DNA of 64,000 nucleotides from Oscillospiraceae bacterium (GCA_022846095.1 AP025583.1:1488001-1552000), one strand, 5' to 3'. Shown: positions 42,365 through 51,183, counted from the stretch's first letter. Numbers and translations are program-made. Notes: a model not told the origin generated them from the letters alone.

Positions 42365-45349
42365 ATGAAGAAAATGCTTTCGCTGGGCCTCTGCCTGGCG
42401 CTTGCGGCCGCGCTGCTCACGGGCTGCACCTCCAACCTGCCCCGGGGCTACACCCCCTTCGGGCCGGTCCAGTCCCCGGAGACCGCGGCCCCCGAGAGCC
42501 AGGCCCCGGCCACCCAGGCCCCCGCGCCCGCGGGCGGCAGCCTGAATATCGGCCTGGCGGTGGCGTCGTCGGCGGGCAGCTCCAAGGCGCCCGGGGACGG
42601 GGCCGACGGGCTGGCGCAGATGGACTCCGCCGTGGTGGCGGTGCTGGTGGACGAAAACGGCGTGATCACGGACTGCAAGATCGACGGCGTGCAGACCAAG
42701 GTCAGCTTTGACGCCACGGGCAAGGTGCTCACGCCGCTGGACACCCTGGTGCCCACCAAGATGGAGCTGGGGACGGACTACGGCATGATCGTGGCCTCCT
42801 CCATCGGCAAGGAGTGGAACGAGCAGGCCGCGGCCCTGGCGGCGTACGCCGTGGGCAAGACGGTGGCGGAACTCAAGGGCATCGCCCTGGACGAGGGGGG
42901 CCACGCCGCGGACGCGGAGGTGGCCAGCTTCGCCACCTACTCCATCGCGGAGTACCTGGACGTGATCGAGAAGGCCGTCAGCAACGCCCAGCCCTCCGGG
43001 GCGCAGGCGGGCGACAGGCTGGGCCTGGGCATCCGCACCAACATCGAGAAATCCAAGGACGCGGCGGCGGACGCCGGCGGGCAGGCCCAGGCGTACAGCA
43101 TGTACACGGCCACGGCCTTCGACGCCTCGGGCAGGATTACGGCCTGCATCCTGGACGGGAGCCAGACCACGGTGACCTTTAACGGCAAGGGGGAGATCAC
43201 TTCCGATCTGGCGGACGACTTCGCCACCAAGAACGAGCTGAAGGACGGCTACGGCATGAAGGGGGCCTCCGGGATCGGCCTGGAGTGGTATGAGCAGGCG
43301 GCCAACTTCGCGCAGTACGTCATCGGCAAGACGGCCGCTGAGGTGTCCGGCGTGGCGGTGGACGAGGGCGGCCACGCCACGGGGGCGGATCTGACGGCCT
43401 CGGTGACGATCTCCATCGGCGACTTCCAGGAGATTATCAACAAAGCCGCCGAACAGGCGGGGCCCTTTGGCGCAGCCGGGGGTTTGAACATCGGCCTGGC
43501 GGTGGTGTCGTCGGCGGGCAGCTCCAAGGCGCCCGGGGACGGGGCCGACGGGCTGGCGCAGATGGACTCCGCCGTGGTGGCGGTGCTGGTGGACGAAAAC
43601 GGCGTGATCACGGACTGCAAGATCGACGGCGTGCAGACCAAGGTCAGCTTTGACGCCACGGGCAAGGTGCTCACGCCGCTGGACACCCTGGTGCCCACCA
43701 AGATGGAGCTGGGGACGGACTACGGCATGATCGTGGCCTCCTCCATCGGCAAGGAGTGGAACGAGCAGGCCGCGGCCCTGGCGGCGTACGCCGTGGGCAA
43801 GACGGTGGCGGAACTCAAGGGCATCGCCCTGGACGAGGGGGGCCACGCCGCGGACGCGGAGGTGGCCAGCTTCGCCACCTACTCCATCGCGGAGTACCTG
43901 GACGTGATCGAGAAGGCCGTCAGCAACGCCCAGCCCTCCGGGGCGCAGGCGGGCGACAGGCTGGGCCTGGGCATCCGCACCAACATCGAGAAATCCAAGG
44001 ACGCGGCGGCGGACGCCGGCGGGCAGGCCCAGGCGTACAGCATGTACACGGCCACGGCCTTCGACGCCTCGGGCAGGATTACGGCCTGCATCCTGGACGG
44101 GAGCCAGACCACGGTGACCTTTAACGGCAAGGGGGAGATCACTTCCGATCTGGCGGACGACTTCGCCACCAAGAACGAGCTGAAGGACGGCTACGGCATG
44201 AAGGGGGCCTCCGGGATCGGCCTGGAGTGGTATGAGCAGGCGGCCAACTTCGCGCAGTACGTCATCGGCAAGACGGCCGCTGAGGTGTCCGGCGTGGCGG
44301 TGGACGAGGGCGGCCACGCCACGGGGGCGGATCTGACGGCCTCGGTGACGATCTCCATCGGCGACTTCCAGGAGATTATCAACAAAGCCGCCGAACAGGC
44401 GGGGCCCTTTGGCGCAGCCGGGGGTTTGAACATCGGCCTGGCGGTGGTGTCGTCGGCGGGCAGCTCCAAGGCGCCCGGGGACGGGGCCGACGGGCTGGCG
44501 CAGATGGACTCCGCCGTGGTGGCGGTGCTGGTGGACGAAAACGGCGTGATCACGGACTGCAAGATCGACGGCGTGCAGACCAAGGTCAGCTTTGACGCCA
44601 CGGGCAAGGTGCTCACGCCGCTGGACACCCTGGTGCCCACCAAGATGGAGCTGGGGAAGGACTACGGCATGATCGTGGCCTCCTCCATCGGCAAGGAGTG
44701 GAACGAGCAGGCCGCGGCCCTGGCGGCGTACGCCGTGGGCAAGACGGTGGCGGAACTCAAGGGCATCGCCCTGGACGAGGGGGGCCACGCCGCGGACGCG
44801 GAGGTGGCCAGCTTCGCCACCTACTCCATCGCGGAGTATCTGGACGTGATCGAGAAGGCCGTCAGCAACGCCCGGCCCTCCGGGGCGCAGGCGGGCGACA
44901 GGCTGGGCCTGGGCATCCGCACCAACATTGAGAAGTCCAAGGACGCGGCGGCGGACGCCGACGGGCAGGCCCAGGCGTACAGCATGTACACGGCCACGGC
45001 CTTCAATTCCGCCGGGAAGATCACGGCCTGCATCCTGGACGGGAGCCAGACCACGGTGACCTTCAACGGCAAGGGGGAGATCACCTCTAATCTGACGGAG
45101 GGCTTCGCCACCAAGAACGAGCTGAAGGACGGCTACGGCATGAAGGGGGCCTCCGGGATCGGCCTGGAGTGGTATGAGCAGGCGGCCAACTTCGCGCAGT
45201 ACGTCATCGGCAAGACGGCCGCTGAGGTGTCCGGCGTGGCGGTGGACGAGGGCGGCCACGCCACGGGGGCGGATCTGACGGCCTCGGTGACGATCTCCAT
45301 CGGCGACTTCCAGGAGATTATCCAAAAGGCCGCCCAGAGCGCGTCCTGA
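42365..45349 (+). CDS. PplA-like flavin-binding lipoprotein with six domains
   Basis: A 994-residue exported lipoprotein (lipobox LLTGC, C21) with a Pro/Ala/Gln linker to about residue 57, then three 314-residue units. Each unit has two related FMN-binding-type domains: A ends EVASFAT, B ends DLTASVT. These match the ApbE-type flavinylation pattern (D-x-x-S/T/A-G/S-A/V-T), placing acceptor threonines near T191, T348, T505, T662, T819 and T976. Listeria PplA has two such domains; this protein has six. AGGAGGGAA precedes the ATG. It likely carries electrons from the membrane to extracellular acceptors. Flavin attachment is predicted, not shown. Confidence 0.85.
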   Translation: MKKMLSLGLCLALAAALLTGCTSNLPRGYTPFGPVQSPETAAPESQAPATQAPAPAGGSLNIGLAVASSAGSSKAPGDGADGLAQMDSAVVAVLVDENGVITDCKIDGVQTKVSFDATGKVLTPLDTLVPTKMELGTDYGMIVASSIGKEWNEQAAALAAYAVGKTVAELKGIALDEGGHAADAEVASFATYSIAEYLDVIEKAVSNAQPSGAQAGDRLGLGIRTNIEKSKDAAADAGGQAQAYSMYTATAFDASGRITACILDGSQTTVTFNGKGEITSDLADDFATKNELKDGYGMKGASGIGLEWYEQAANFAQYVIGKTAAEVSGVAVDEGGHATGADLTASVTISIGDFQEIINKAAEQAGPFGAAGGLNIGLAVVSSAGSSKAPGDGADGLAQMDSAVVAVLVDENGVITDCKIDGVQTKVSFDATGKVLTPLDTLVPTKMELGTDYGMIVASSIGKEWNEQAAALAAYAVGKTVAELKGIALDEGGHAADAEVASFATYSIAEYLDVIEKAVSNAQPSGAQAGDRLGLGIRTNIEKSKDAAADAGGQAQAYSMYTATAFDASGRITACILDGSQTTVTFNGKGEITSDLADDFATKNELKDGYGMKGASGIGLEWYEQAANFAQYVIGKTAAEVSGVAVDEGGHATGADLTASVTISIGDFQEIINKAAEQAGPFGAAGGLNIGLAVVSSAGSSKAPGDGADGLAQMDSAVVAVLVDENGVITDCKIDGVQTKVSFDATGKVLTPLDTLVPTKMELGKDYGMIVASSIGKEWNEQAAALAAYAVGKTVAELKGIALDEGGHAADAEVASFATYSIAEYLDVIEKAVSNARPSGAQAGDRLGLGIRTNIEKSKDAAADADGQAQAYSMYTATAFNSAGKITACILDGSQTTVTFNGKGEITSNLTEGFATKNELKDGYGMKGASGIGLEWYEQAANFAQYVIGKTAAEVSGVAVDEGGHATGADLTASVTISIGDFQEIIQKAAQSAS
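42541..43482 (+). repeat. 942-bp tandem repeat, unit 1
   Basis: Period measured from matching positions 42548, 43490 and 44432. Unit 1 is nearly identical to unit 2 at nucleotide level; the main differences lie in the first codons (for example GCG against GTG after GGCGGTG). Confidence 0.9.
43483..44424 (+). repeat. 942-bp tandem repeat, unit 2
   Basis: Near-perfect copy of unit 1, including synonymous positions, which points to recent expansion or continuous gene conversion. Confidence 0.9.
44425..45346 (+). repeat. 942-bp tandem repeat, unit 3 (slightly short, diverged)
   Basis: Identical to unit 2 over most of the first domain (one change near 44656); it diverges between about 44840 and 45110 (aspartate for glycine in ADADGQ, FNSAGK for FDASGR, NLTEGF for DLADDF) and becomes identical again to the end. 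Confidence 0.9.
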
Positions 45350-46434
45350 TGCGGATATACCATATGATAAAGCACGGGATCGCGGCGGCCCTGGCCGCCG
45401 CGATCCTCTTGCCTCTTGCCGCCTGCGGGCCCCAGGCCCAGCCGTCCGGGCCGGAGCCGGAGCGCACCCGGTATGAGGCCACCTTCCTCACCCTCTTCGA
45501 CACGGTGACCACCATCGTGGGCTACGCGCAGGAGAAGGAGGCCTTCGCGGAGCAGGCCCGGTTCATCCACGACGAGCTGGAGGTCTACCACCAGCTCTAC
45601 GACATCTACAACGACTACCCCGGCGTGAACAACATCAAGACCATCAACGAGCAGGCGGGCGCCGCCCCCGTGGTGGTGGACCGGCGGATCATCGACCTGC
45701 TGCTGGAGGCCAGGGAGATGTATGACCGGACCGGCGGCAAGGTGAACGTGGCCTTTGGCAGCGTGCTGTCCATCTGGCACGCATACCGGGAGGCGGGCAT
45801 CGACGACCCGGCCGGGGCGCGGCTGCCGCCCATGGACGCGCTGCGGGAGGCGGCGCGCCACACCGGCATCGGCGGCGTGATCATCGACGAGGCGGCCTCC
45901 ACCGTCTACCTGTCAGACCCGGAAATGAGCCTGGACGTGGGTGCCATCGCCAAGGGCTACGCCACCCAGCGGGTGTGCGCCGCCGCCAGAGAGCGGGGGA
46001 TCACCTCGCTGCTGGTGAGCGTGGGCGGCAACGTCTGCGCCATCGGCAGCCAGGACGGGCGGGGGACCCCCTGGAAGGTGGGCGTACAGGACCCGGTGGA
46101 CCGGGAGAGCGGACAGTACATTCAGGTGCTGGGCCTGGTGGACGAGACGCTGGTCACCAGCGGCAGCTACCAGCGCTACTACACCGTGGACGGAAAGACC
46201 TACCACCACATCATCGACCCGGACACCCTCATGCCCGCGGACTACTTCACGGCGGTGACGGTGCGCTCCACCGACTCCGGGGTGGCGGACGCGCTGTCCA
46301 CGGCCCTCTTCAACCTGCCCTATGAGGAGGGAAAGGCCCTGGTGGACGCGATGGAGGGCACCGAGGCCATGTGGGTGCTCCGGGACGGTACCCAGCGGTT
46401 TACCGACGGATTCCTGACCGGCGCTCGGACATAG
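45349..46434 (+). CDS. apbE: ApbE-family FAD:protein FMN transferase, lipoprotein
   Basis: A 361-residue enzyme with a lipoprotein signal (LLPLAAC). It transfers FMN from FAD to threonine of target proteins. Family marks: LFDTVTTIVGY near 46, VNVAFGSVLSIWHAYR near 136, SLDVGAIAKGYAT near 196, LLVSVGGNVCAIG near 222, and SGSYQRYYTVDGKTYHHIIDP near 265-285 with the catalytic metal-site residues. The ATG overlaps the TGA of the repeat protein (TGATG). The pairing of enzyme and multi-site substrate is strong evidence that the lipoprotein is flavinylated (FmnB role). Confidence 0.92.
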   Translation: MRIYHMIKHGIAAALAAAILLPLAACGPQAQPSGPEPERTRYEATFLTLFDTVTTIVGYAQEKEAFAEQARFIHDELEVYHQLYDIYNDYPGVNNIKTINEQAGAAPVVVDRRIIDLLLEAREMYDRTGGKVNVAFGSVLSIWHAYREAGIDDPAGARLPPMDALREAARHTGIGGVIIDEAASTVYLSDPEMSLDVGAIAKGYATQRVCAAARERGITSLLVSVGGNVCAIGSQDGRGTPWKVGVQDPVDRESGQYIQVLGLVDETLVTSGSYQRYYTVDGKTYHHIIDPDTLMPADYFTAVTVRSTDSGVADALSTALFNLPYEEGKALVDAMEGTEAMWVLRDGTQRFTDGFLTGART

Positions 46435-46485
46435 GGCGGGGGCGGAGGCCCCCGCCCCTTTCTGTGCGTACAGGTGCGAAGATAA

Positions 46486-46513
46486 GTGACAGGCTTGTGG
46501 GTTTGTGCTATAA
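46486..46513 (+). promoter_or_regulatory. Promoter of the hybrid kinase gene
   Basis: GTGACA (46486-46491), 16 nt, TATAAT (46508-46513) with extended TG at 46505-46506. Confidence 0.6.
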
Positions 46514-46559
46514 TTTCTTCGGAAATACCGTACCCTGCGGGAGTGAGGAGTGGGGGAGC

Positions 46560-48959
46560 TTGTCAACTGAAAATCTGGCCGTCCTGCTGGACGCGCTGAC
46601 CGAGACCAGCGTGTACGTAATCGAGGAGGGGAGCCGCCGGCTGCTGTACTTCAACCGGCGCTGCCGGGACACGGGGCGGGGCAAGGCCGAGCTGGGGGCG
46701 AAATGCCACGAGGTCTGGCCCGAGGTGTGCGCAAACTGCCCGCTCTCCGCGCTGGAGGGGAAGCAGTCCGCCCGTATGCTCCGCTTCGACCCGCTGCTGG
46801 GGACCACCGTGGACGTCACGGCCAACCGCATCCTCTGGGACGGGCACATCCCCGCGGTGGTGGTGACCGCCACCCCCCACCACATGAATTTCGAGGAGGA
46901 GCAGGGCCGCCGGAAGATAGAGCGGATGTACGCACAGAGCCTTGTGACCGTCTTTGACGAGTGTATCGTCGTCAATCTGACGGCTGACTATTATGTAAAC
47001 TGCCAGAAGGACGCGGTTTGGACCGACATCCCGGAGCAGGGCAATTTTGGGGCGGAAAACCTCAAATACGCCGAAAAAACGGTGCATCCGGCGGATATTG
47101 AGGCCTTTACCAACAGCTTCTCCCGGGACGCGCTGCTCCGGGGCTTCGGGGCGGGGAAACAGCAGATCTCCAAGCGCCTGCGCCGGCTGTCGGCGGACGG
47201 CGGCTACCATATGGTGGAGTTCACCGCGGCGCGGATTGGGGCGCAGGAGGAGGACTGCTGGTGCGTGCTGGTGTTCCGGGACGTGCAGGAGGAGTACCTG
47301 CTGGAGCAGCGGCGCAGCATCGAGATCGGCCAGCTTGCCACCGCCGCCGGGATCGCGTACCAGATGCTCATTGCGGTCAACCTGACCCAGAACACCTACC
47401 ACATGCTGGAGTACGAGCGCTACCCGGTGCGGAAGCCGGGGGACGCGGGCCGCTTCGACGATCTGATCGCCGGCGAGCTGGAGACGGTACACCCGGACTA
47501 CAAGGCGGAGTTTATCGGAAAATTTTCCCGCCGCGCCCTGACCGAGGCCTATGCCGGGGGCGCGCGCATCGTAACCATGGAGGTGCCCCACCTGGGGGAG
47601 GACGGGCAATACCACTGGAATTTCACCCAGGTGGTGCGGGTGGAGACCCCGGACACCGACGATCTGATTGAGATCACCCTCTCGCGCAACATCGACGGGG
47701 AGCGCCGCCTGCGGGAGGAGGCCCTGGAGAAGGAGCGCCGGGCCAAGCAGCTTCTGGAGGAGGCGCTGGAGAAGGCGGAGCAGTCCAGCCGGGCCAAGAA
47801 CGAGTTCCTCTCCCGCATGAGCCACGACATCCGCACCCCCATGAACGCCATTATGGGCATGACCGAGCTGGCCCAGCAGCACCTGGGGGAGGAGGAAAAG
47901 CTGCGCGACTACCTGGCGAAGGTGGAGCGCTCCGGCGCCCACCTGCTGGGGCTGATGAACGAGGTGCTGGACGTCAGCAGGATTGAGAGCGGCGCCTTCC
48001 GGCTGGAGGAGACGGAGATCGACCTGCGGGACGTGATGCAGGAGGCGGTGGAGCTGGTCCGGATGGCCGTGGAGGGCAGGGGCCAGGCCCTGAACGTCAC
48101 CGTGGACGGCGCGGTCCACACGCGGGTGCTGGGGGACGGGTTGCGCCTGAGGCAGGTGCTGGTCAACCTGCTGGAAAACGCCTCCAAGTACACCGGGGCG
48201 GGGGGCCGGATCTCCCTGCTGCTGGAGGAGCTGGACCGGGAGGCGCCGGTGGGCTCCTACCGCTTCACAGTGGAGGACAACGGCGTGGGGATGAAGCCGG
48301 AGTACCTGGAGCACATCTTCGAGCCCTTCAGCCGGGCCGACGACAGCCGGATCAGCAAGGTGGCCGGGACCGGGCTGGGTATGACCATCGTGCAGAACCT
48401 GGTGTCCATGATGGACGGCGAAATCCGGGTGGAGAGCGAATACGGGAAGGGCTCCCGCTTCCGTGTCGCCGTGTGCCTGGCCAAGCGGGACGCCCCCGCC
48501 GTCTTCCCGCCGTGCGCGCCCCGGGAGGGCGGGGAGGTGTTCCCCGGCGTGCGGGTGCTGCTGGCGGAGGACAACGAGCTCAACCGCCAGATCGCCACCG
48601 AGATGCTGGGCCTGCTGGAGGCGGATGTGGAGGTGGCCGAGGACGGGCGGCAGGCGGTGGAGGCCGTGCGTACCCATCCGCCGTTTTACTACGACGCCGT
48701 GTTTATGGACATACAGATGCCGGTGATGGACGGCTACGGGGCCGCCGCGGCGATCCGGGCCCTGCCCATGGAGGGGATCGGCGAGCTGCCCATCCTGGCC
48801 ATGACGGCGGACGTGTTCGTGGAGGACGCCAATCGGGCCCGCCTGGCGGGGATGGACGGGCACCTCAACAAGCCCATCTCCGTGGAGCGGCTGCGGGACG
48901 CCCTGGCCCAGTGCCGGGCGTGGCGCAGGCGCAACGGACGCGGCGGCGGACCGGATTGA
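46560..48959 (+). CDS. Hybrid sensor histidine kinase/response regulator
   Basis: A 799-residue soluble hybrid kinase without transmembrane helix. The N-terminal PAS-like region has a cysteine pair in EVCANCPLS; a second and third PAS-like segment fill up to about 380. Coiled coil 380-415 (EEALEKERRAKQLLEEALEK). HisKA: MSHDIRTPMNAIMG with H422. HATPase: LLENASKYT, DNGVGM, FEPF, GTGLGM. Receiver domain about 662-785: AEDNELNR, phosphoacceptor D717 in MDIQMPVMDG, and conserved lysine in LNKPIS. Starts at TTG 46560 with GAGGAG upstream. It probably senses a cytoplasmic redox or small-molecule signal; no output domain is present. Confidence 0.88.
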   Translation: MSTENLAVLLDALTETSVYVIEEGSRRLLYFNRRCRDTGRGKAELGAKCHEVWPEVCANCPLSALEGKQSARMLRFDPLLGTTVDVTANRILWDGHIPAVVVTATPHHMNFEEEQGRRKIERMYAQSLVTVFDECIVVNLTADYYVNCQKDAVWTDIPEQGNFGAENLKYAEKTVHPADIEAFTNSFSRDALLRGFGAGKQQISKRLRRLSADGGYHMVEFTAARIGAQEEDCWCVLVFRDVQEEYLLEQRRSIEIGQLATAAGIAYQMLIAVNLTQNTYHMLEYERYPVRKPGDAGRFDDLIAGELETVHPDYKAEFIGKFSRRALTEAYAGGARIVTMEVPHLGEDGQYHWNFTQVVRVETPDTDDLIEITLSRNIDGERRLREEALEKERRAKQLLEEALEKAEQSSRAKNEFLSRMSHDIRTPMNAIMGMTELAQQHLGEEEKLRDYLAKVERSGAHLLGLMNEVLDVSRIESGAFRLEETEIDLRDVMQEAVELVRMAVEGRGQALNVTVDGAVHTRVLGDGLRLRQVLVNLLENASKYTGAGGRISLLLEELDREAPVGSYRFTVEDNGVGMKPEYLEHIFEPFSRADDSRISKVAGTGLGMTIVQNLVSMMDGEIRVESEYGKGSRFRVAVCLAKRDAPAVFPPCAPREGGEVFPGVRVLLAEDNELNRQIATEMLGLLEADVEVAEDGRQAVEAVRTHPPFYYDAVFMDIQMPVMDGYGAAAAIRALPMEGIGELPILAMTADVFVEDANRARLAGMDGHLNKPISVERLRDALAQCRAWRRRNGRGGGPD

Positions 48960-49026
48960 ATTGTTTTTTAAAAGATTTGTCACAACAGGGCGCCGGGGCC
49001 TGTCTAATCAAACAGGAGGTGCTGTG

Positions 49027-49863
49027 ATGAACGAATCGAAACAGACCATAGAACAAGCCCTGTCCGGCGACAAGAACGCGCTGGAAGCCGTCCTGTGCAG
49101 TGTACAGGACATGGTGTTCAACCTGTCCCTGCGGATGCTGGGCACCGTGCCCGACGCGGAGGACGCCACCCAGGAGATTTTAATTAAGGTGATGACCCGC
49201 CTGTCCTCCTTCCGGGAGGAGAGCAGCCTGGAGACCTGGGTGTTCCGCATCGCGGTCAACTACCTGCTGACCTGCCGCAAGGGCATATTCGCCCAGCGGC
49301 CCCTGAGCTTCGAGTACTACGGCGAGGACATCGCCTCCGGGCGGGAGCGGGACGTGCCCGACCTGAGCGGCGGCGTGGACCGCACGCTGCTGGAGCGGGA
49401 GCTGAAGCTCTCCTGCACCAACGTGATGCTCCAGTGCCTGGACGCGGAGAGCCGCTGCGTCTTTGTCCTGGGCACCATGTTCCGGCTGGACAGCCGCGTG
49501 GCGGCCGAGATTCTGGAGATCTCCCCCGAGGCCTACCGCCAGCGCCTCTCCCGCGTCCGGCGGAGGATGGCCGACTTCCTGCGGGAGTACTGTGGCCTGA
49601 GCGGCACGGGCATGTGCGCGTGCGGGCGGCGGGTGGACTACGCCGCAGCCACCCACCGCCTGGATCCGCAGCATCTGGAGTACCAGGCCCTGCGGGAATG
49701 TGAGTACAGCGCGGTTTTGTCCTTTACCGACGCCATGGAGGAGCTGGACGAGCAGTCCCAGGTCTTTGCGGCGCTCCCGGCCTACCGCGCCCCGGAGCGT
49801 GCCGCCGCGTGGATCAGGCAGCTGCTGGCCTCCCGGAGCTTTTCGGAGGTGCTGCATGGATAG
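49027..49863 (+). CDS. Sigma-70-like (ECF-type) factor with C-terminal extension
   Basis: A 278-residue protein. Region 2: DMVFNLSLRMLGTVPDAEDATQEILIK in parts, then SLETWVFRIAVNYLL. Region 4: LDAESRCVFVLGTMFRLDSRVAAEILEISPEAYRQRLSRVRRRM in parts. About 85 residues follow, with a Cys motif (GMCACGRRVDYA) that may bind metal or act as a regulatory tail. AGGAGGTG lies before the ATG at 49027. No anti-sigma gene is adjacent. The DUF2461 gene starts 8 nt before its stop. Confidence 0.82.
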   Translation: MNESKQTIEQALSGDKNALEAVLCSVQDMVFNLSLRMLGTVPDAEDATQEILIKVMTRLSSFREESSLETWVFRIAVNYLLTCRKGIFAQRPLSFEYYGEDIASGRERDVPDLSGGVDRTLLERELKLSCTNVMLQCLDAESRCVFVLGTMFRLDSRVAAEILEISPEAYRQRLSRVRRRMADFLREYCGLSGTGMCACGRRVDYAAATHRLDPQHLEYQALRECEYSAVLSFTDAMEELDEQSQVFAALPAYRAPERAAAWIRQLLASRSFSEVLHG

Positions 49864-50530
49864 GATTTTGCGCTACCTCTCCCAGCTGGAGCGGAACAAC
49901 GACAGGGATTGGTTCCACGCCCACAAGGAGGAGTACCGGCAGGCCTGCGGCGACTTCGAGGCCTTCCTCGGCCGCCTGATCCCGGCGCTGTGCGCGCGGG
50001 ATGCGTCCATTCCTTTGACCGATCCGAAGGACCTGACCTTCAAGCTGAACCGGGACACCCGGTTCAGCCACGACAAATCGCCCTACAACCCCGCGTTCCG
50101 GGCCCACATCGGCCCCATGGGCAAGCTGCCCATCCCGGTGGGGTACTATATCATGGTTAAGCCGGGCGGCCGGTCCTTCCTGGGGGGCGGGCTGTTCGCG
50201 GACATGTTTAAGGACGCAACCACCAGGATCCGGGACGCCATCGCCCAAAACGGGGCGGAGTGGGAGGCCGTGCTGGCCGACCCCGCGTTCCGGGCCCGCT
50301 TCACGCTGGGGGGTGAGGCGCTGAAAAACGTGCCCCGGGGGTACGACCCGGGCCATCCCCAGGCGGAATACCTGAAATACAAGAGCTGGTACCTGGAGTA
50401 CCCCGTGGCCGACGAAGCGCTGCTGGAGGAGGGCTTCTTCTCCGGCGCCGTGGAGACCTTCGCCGCCATGGCGCCCTTCAACGCATTTCTGAACCGGGCG
50501 CTGGAGGGCTTTGAGATGCCGAAACGATAG
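49856..50530 (+). CDS. DUF2461 family protein
   Basis: A 224-residue protein: LSQLERNNDRDWFHAHKEEY at the N-terminus, FKLNRDTRFSHDKSPYNPAFRAHIGP near 62 and GGGLFADMFKDATTRIRDAI near 108 mark DUF2461 (TIGR02453). The function of the family is not known. The gene overlaps the sigma-like factor by 8 nt, with TCGGAGG upstream of its ATG. Cytoplasmic by sequence. Confidence 0.88.
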   Translation: MDRILRYLSQLERNNDRDWFHAHKEEYRQACGDFEAFLGRLIPALCARDASIPLTDPKDLTFKLNRDTRFSHDKSPYNPAFRAHIGPMGKLPIPVGYYIMVKPGGRSFLGGGLFADMFKDATTRIRDAIAQNGAEWEAVLADPAFRARFTLGGEALKNVPRGYDPGHPQAEYLKYKSWYLEYPVADEALLEEGFFSGAVETFAAMAPFNAFLNRALEGFEMPKR

Positions 50531-50544
50531 GAGAGGGACAATAA

Positions 50545-51048
50545 GTGCACAACGAACTGACGCAGAAGGACATCCAGATGATGCGGGAGGAGCTGGACTA
50601 CCGCCGCATCACCCTCCGGCCCAAGCTGCTGGAGGCGGTCAAGGAGGCCAGGGGGTTTGGCGATCTGAGCGAGAATTTTGAGTACAAGGCCGCCAAGCAG
50701 GAGAAAAACCGCAACGAGAGCCGCATCCGCTTTCTGGAGAACATGATCAAAACCGCGCGGGTCATCCGGGACGGCGCCGCGGAGGGGACGGTGGGCCTCT
50801 ACGACCGGGTGACGGTCTATCTGGAGGAGGACGGCGAGACCGAGACCTACCAGATCGTCACCACCGTGCGTCAGGACGCGCTGCACGGCCTTATCAGCAA
50901 GGAGGCCCCCGTGGGCAAGGCCCTGCTGGGAAAACGGGTGGGGGACCGGGTCCACATCCAGGTCAACGAGCGCTACGGGTATTACGCGGTGGTCAAGGCC
51001 ATCGAGCGGGGGGCGGACGACGGCACCGTCCCCCTAAACCGCTATTAA
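50545..51048 (+). CDS. GreA-type transcription elongation factor (paralogue)
   Basis: A 167-residue Gre protein. The N-terminal coiled coil carries GFGDLSENFEYKAAKQEK, whose D and E residues reach the RNA polymerase active centre in GreA. The C-terminal FKBP-like domain runs from about 85 (VGLYDRVTVYL; GKALLGKRVGDRVHIQV). GreA stimulates RNA cleavage in backtracked polymerase. GTG start after GAGAGGGA. Overall divergence from canonical GreA (for example LRPKLLEAVKEARGFG) hints at a second Gre factor. A strong terminator follows. Confidence 0.85.
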   Translation: MHNELTQKDIQMMREELDYRRITLRPKLLEAVKEARGFGDLSENFEYKAAKQEKNRNESRIRFLENMIKTARVIRDGAAEGTVGLYDRVTVYLEEDGETETYQIVTTVRQDALHGLISKEAPVGKALLGKRVGDRVHIQVNERYGYYAVVKAIERGADDGTVPLNRY

Positions 51049-51054
51049 AAAAGC

Positions 51055-51093
51055 AAACGGGGCTCCAAATCGAAAGATTTGGAGCCCCGTTTT
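51055..51093 (+). terminator. Terminator of the sigma/DUF2461/gre operon
   Basis: A 17-bp stem starting AAACGGGGCTCC with loop GAAA, followed by TTTT. Confidence 0.9.
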
Positions 51094-51107
51094 GCGGGCG
51101 CAAAAAA

Positions 51108-51133
51108 AGCCCGGCCTCTGTTGAGGCCGGGCT
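51108..51133 (-). terminator. Minus-strand terminator outside the second island
   Basis: An 11-bp stem AGCCCGGCCTC with loop TGTT; on the minus strand seven Ts follow. It may have terminated tRNA-Ala before the island separated them. Confidence 0.7.
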
Positions 51134-51137
51134 GATT

Positions 51138-51164
51138 TGGTGGACCCGATGGGATTCTAAACCC
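51138..51164 (-). other. tRNA-Ala 3'-end remnant (island left attachment copy)
   Basis: TGGTGGACCCGA...GGGATTCTAAACCC reads on the minus strand as a tRNA T-arm and CCA end. It aligns with the tRNA-Ala 3' end at 62761-62786 in the same orientation, with one inserted base in the T loop and a few changes. It lies 20 bp from the recombinase stop. Confidence 0.6.
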
Positions 51165-51183
51165 ACAGATGGTGGTTCGTTTT

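Noticed and set aside
42005-45325. An 1106-codon open frame on the minus strand opposite the flavin lipoprotein.
   Set aside because: It mirrors the three 942-bp units and has no ribosome binding site or family motif. The plus strand encodes a lipoprotein with signal peptide and clear domains. High GC creates such antisense frames throughout this window.
42541-45346. Long tandem repeats as a possible CRISPR or satellite array.
   Set aside because: The period is 942 bp, in frame and coding; there are no short repeats with unique spacers. No CRISPR array or cas gene was seen anywhere in the window.
51138-51164. A complete tRNA gene next to the recombinase.
   Set aside because: Only the T arm and CCA end are present, and the T loop has an extra base; no D arm or anticodon arm follows, so it is listed as a remnant.
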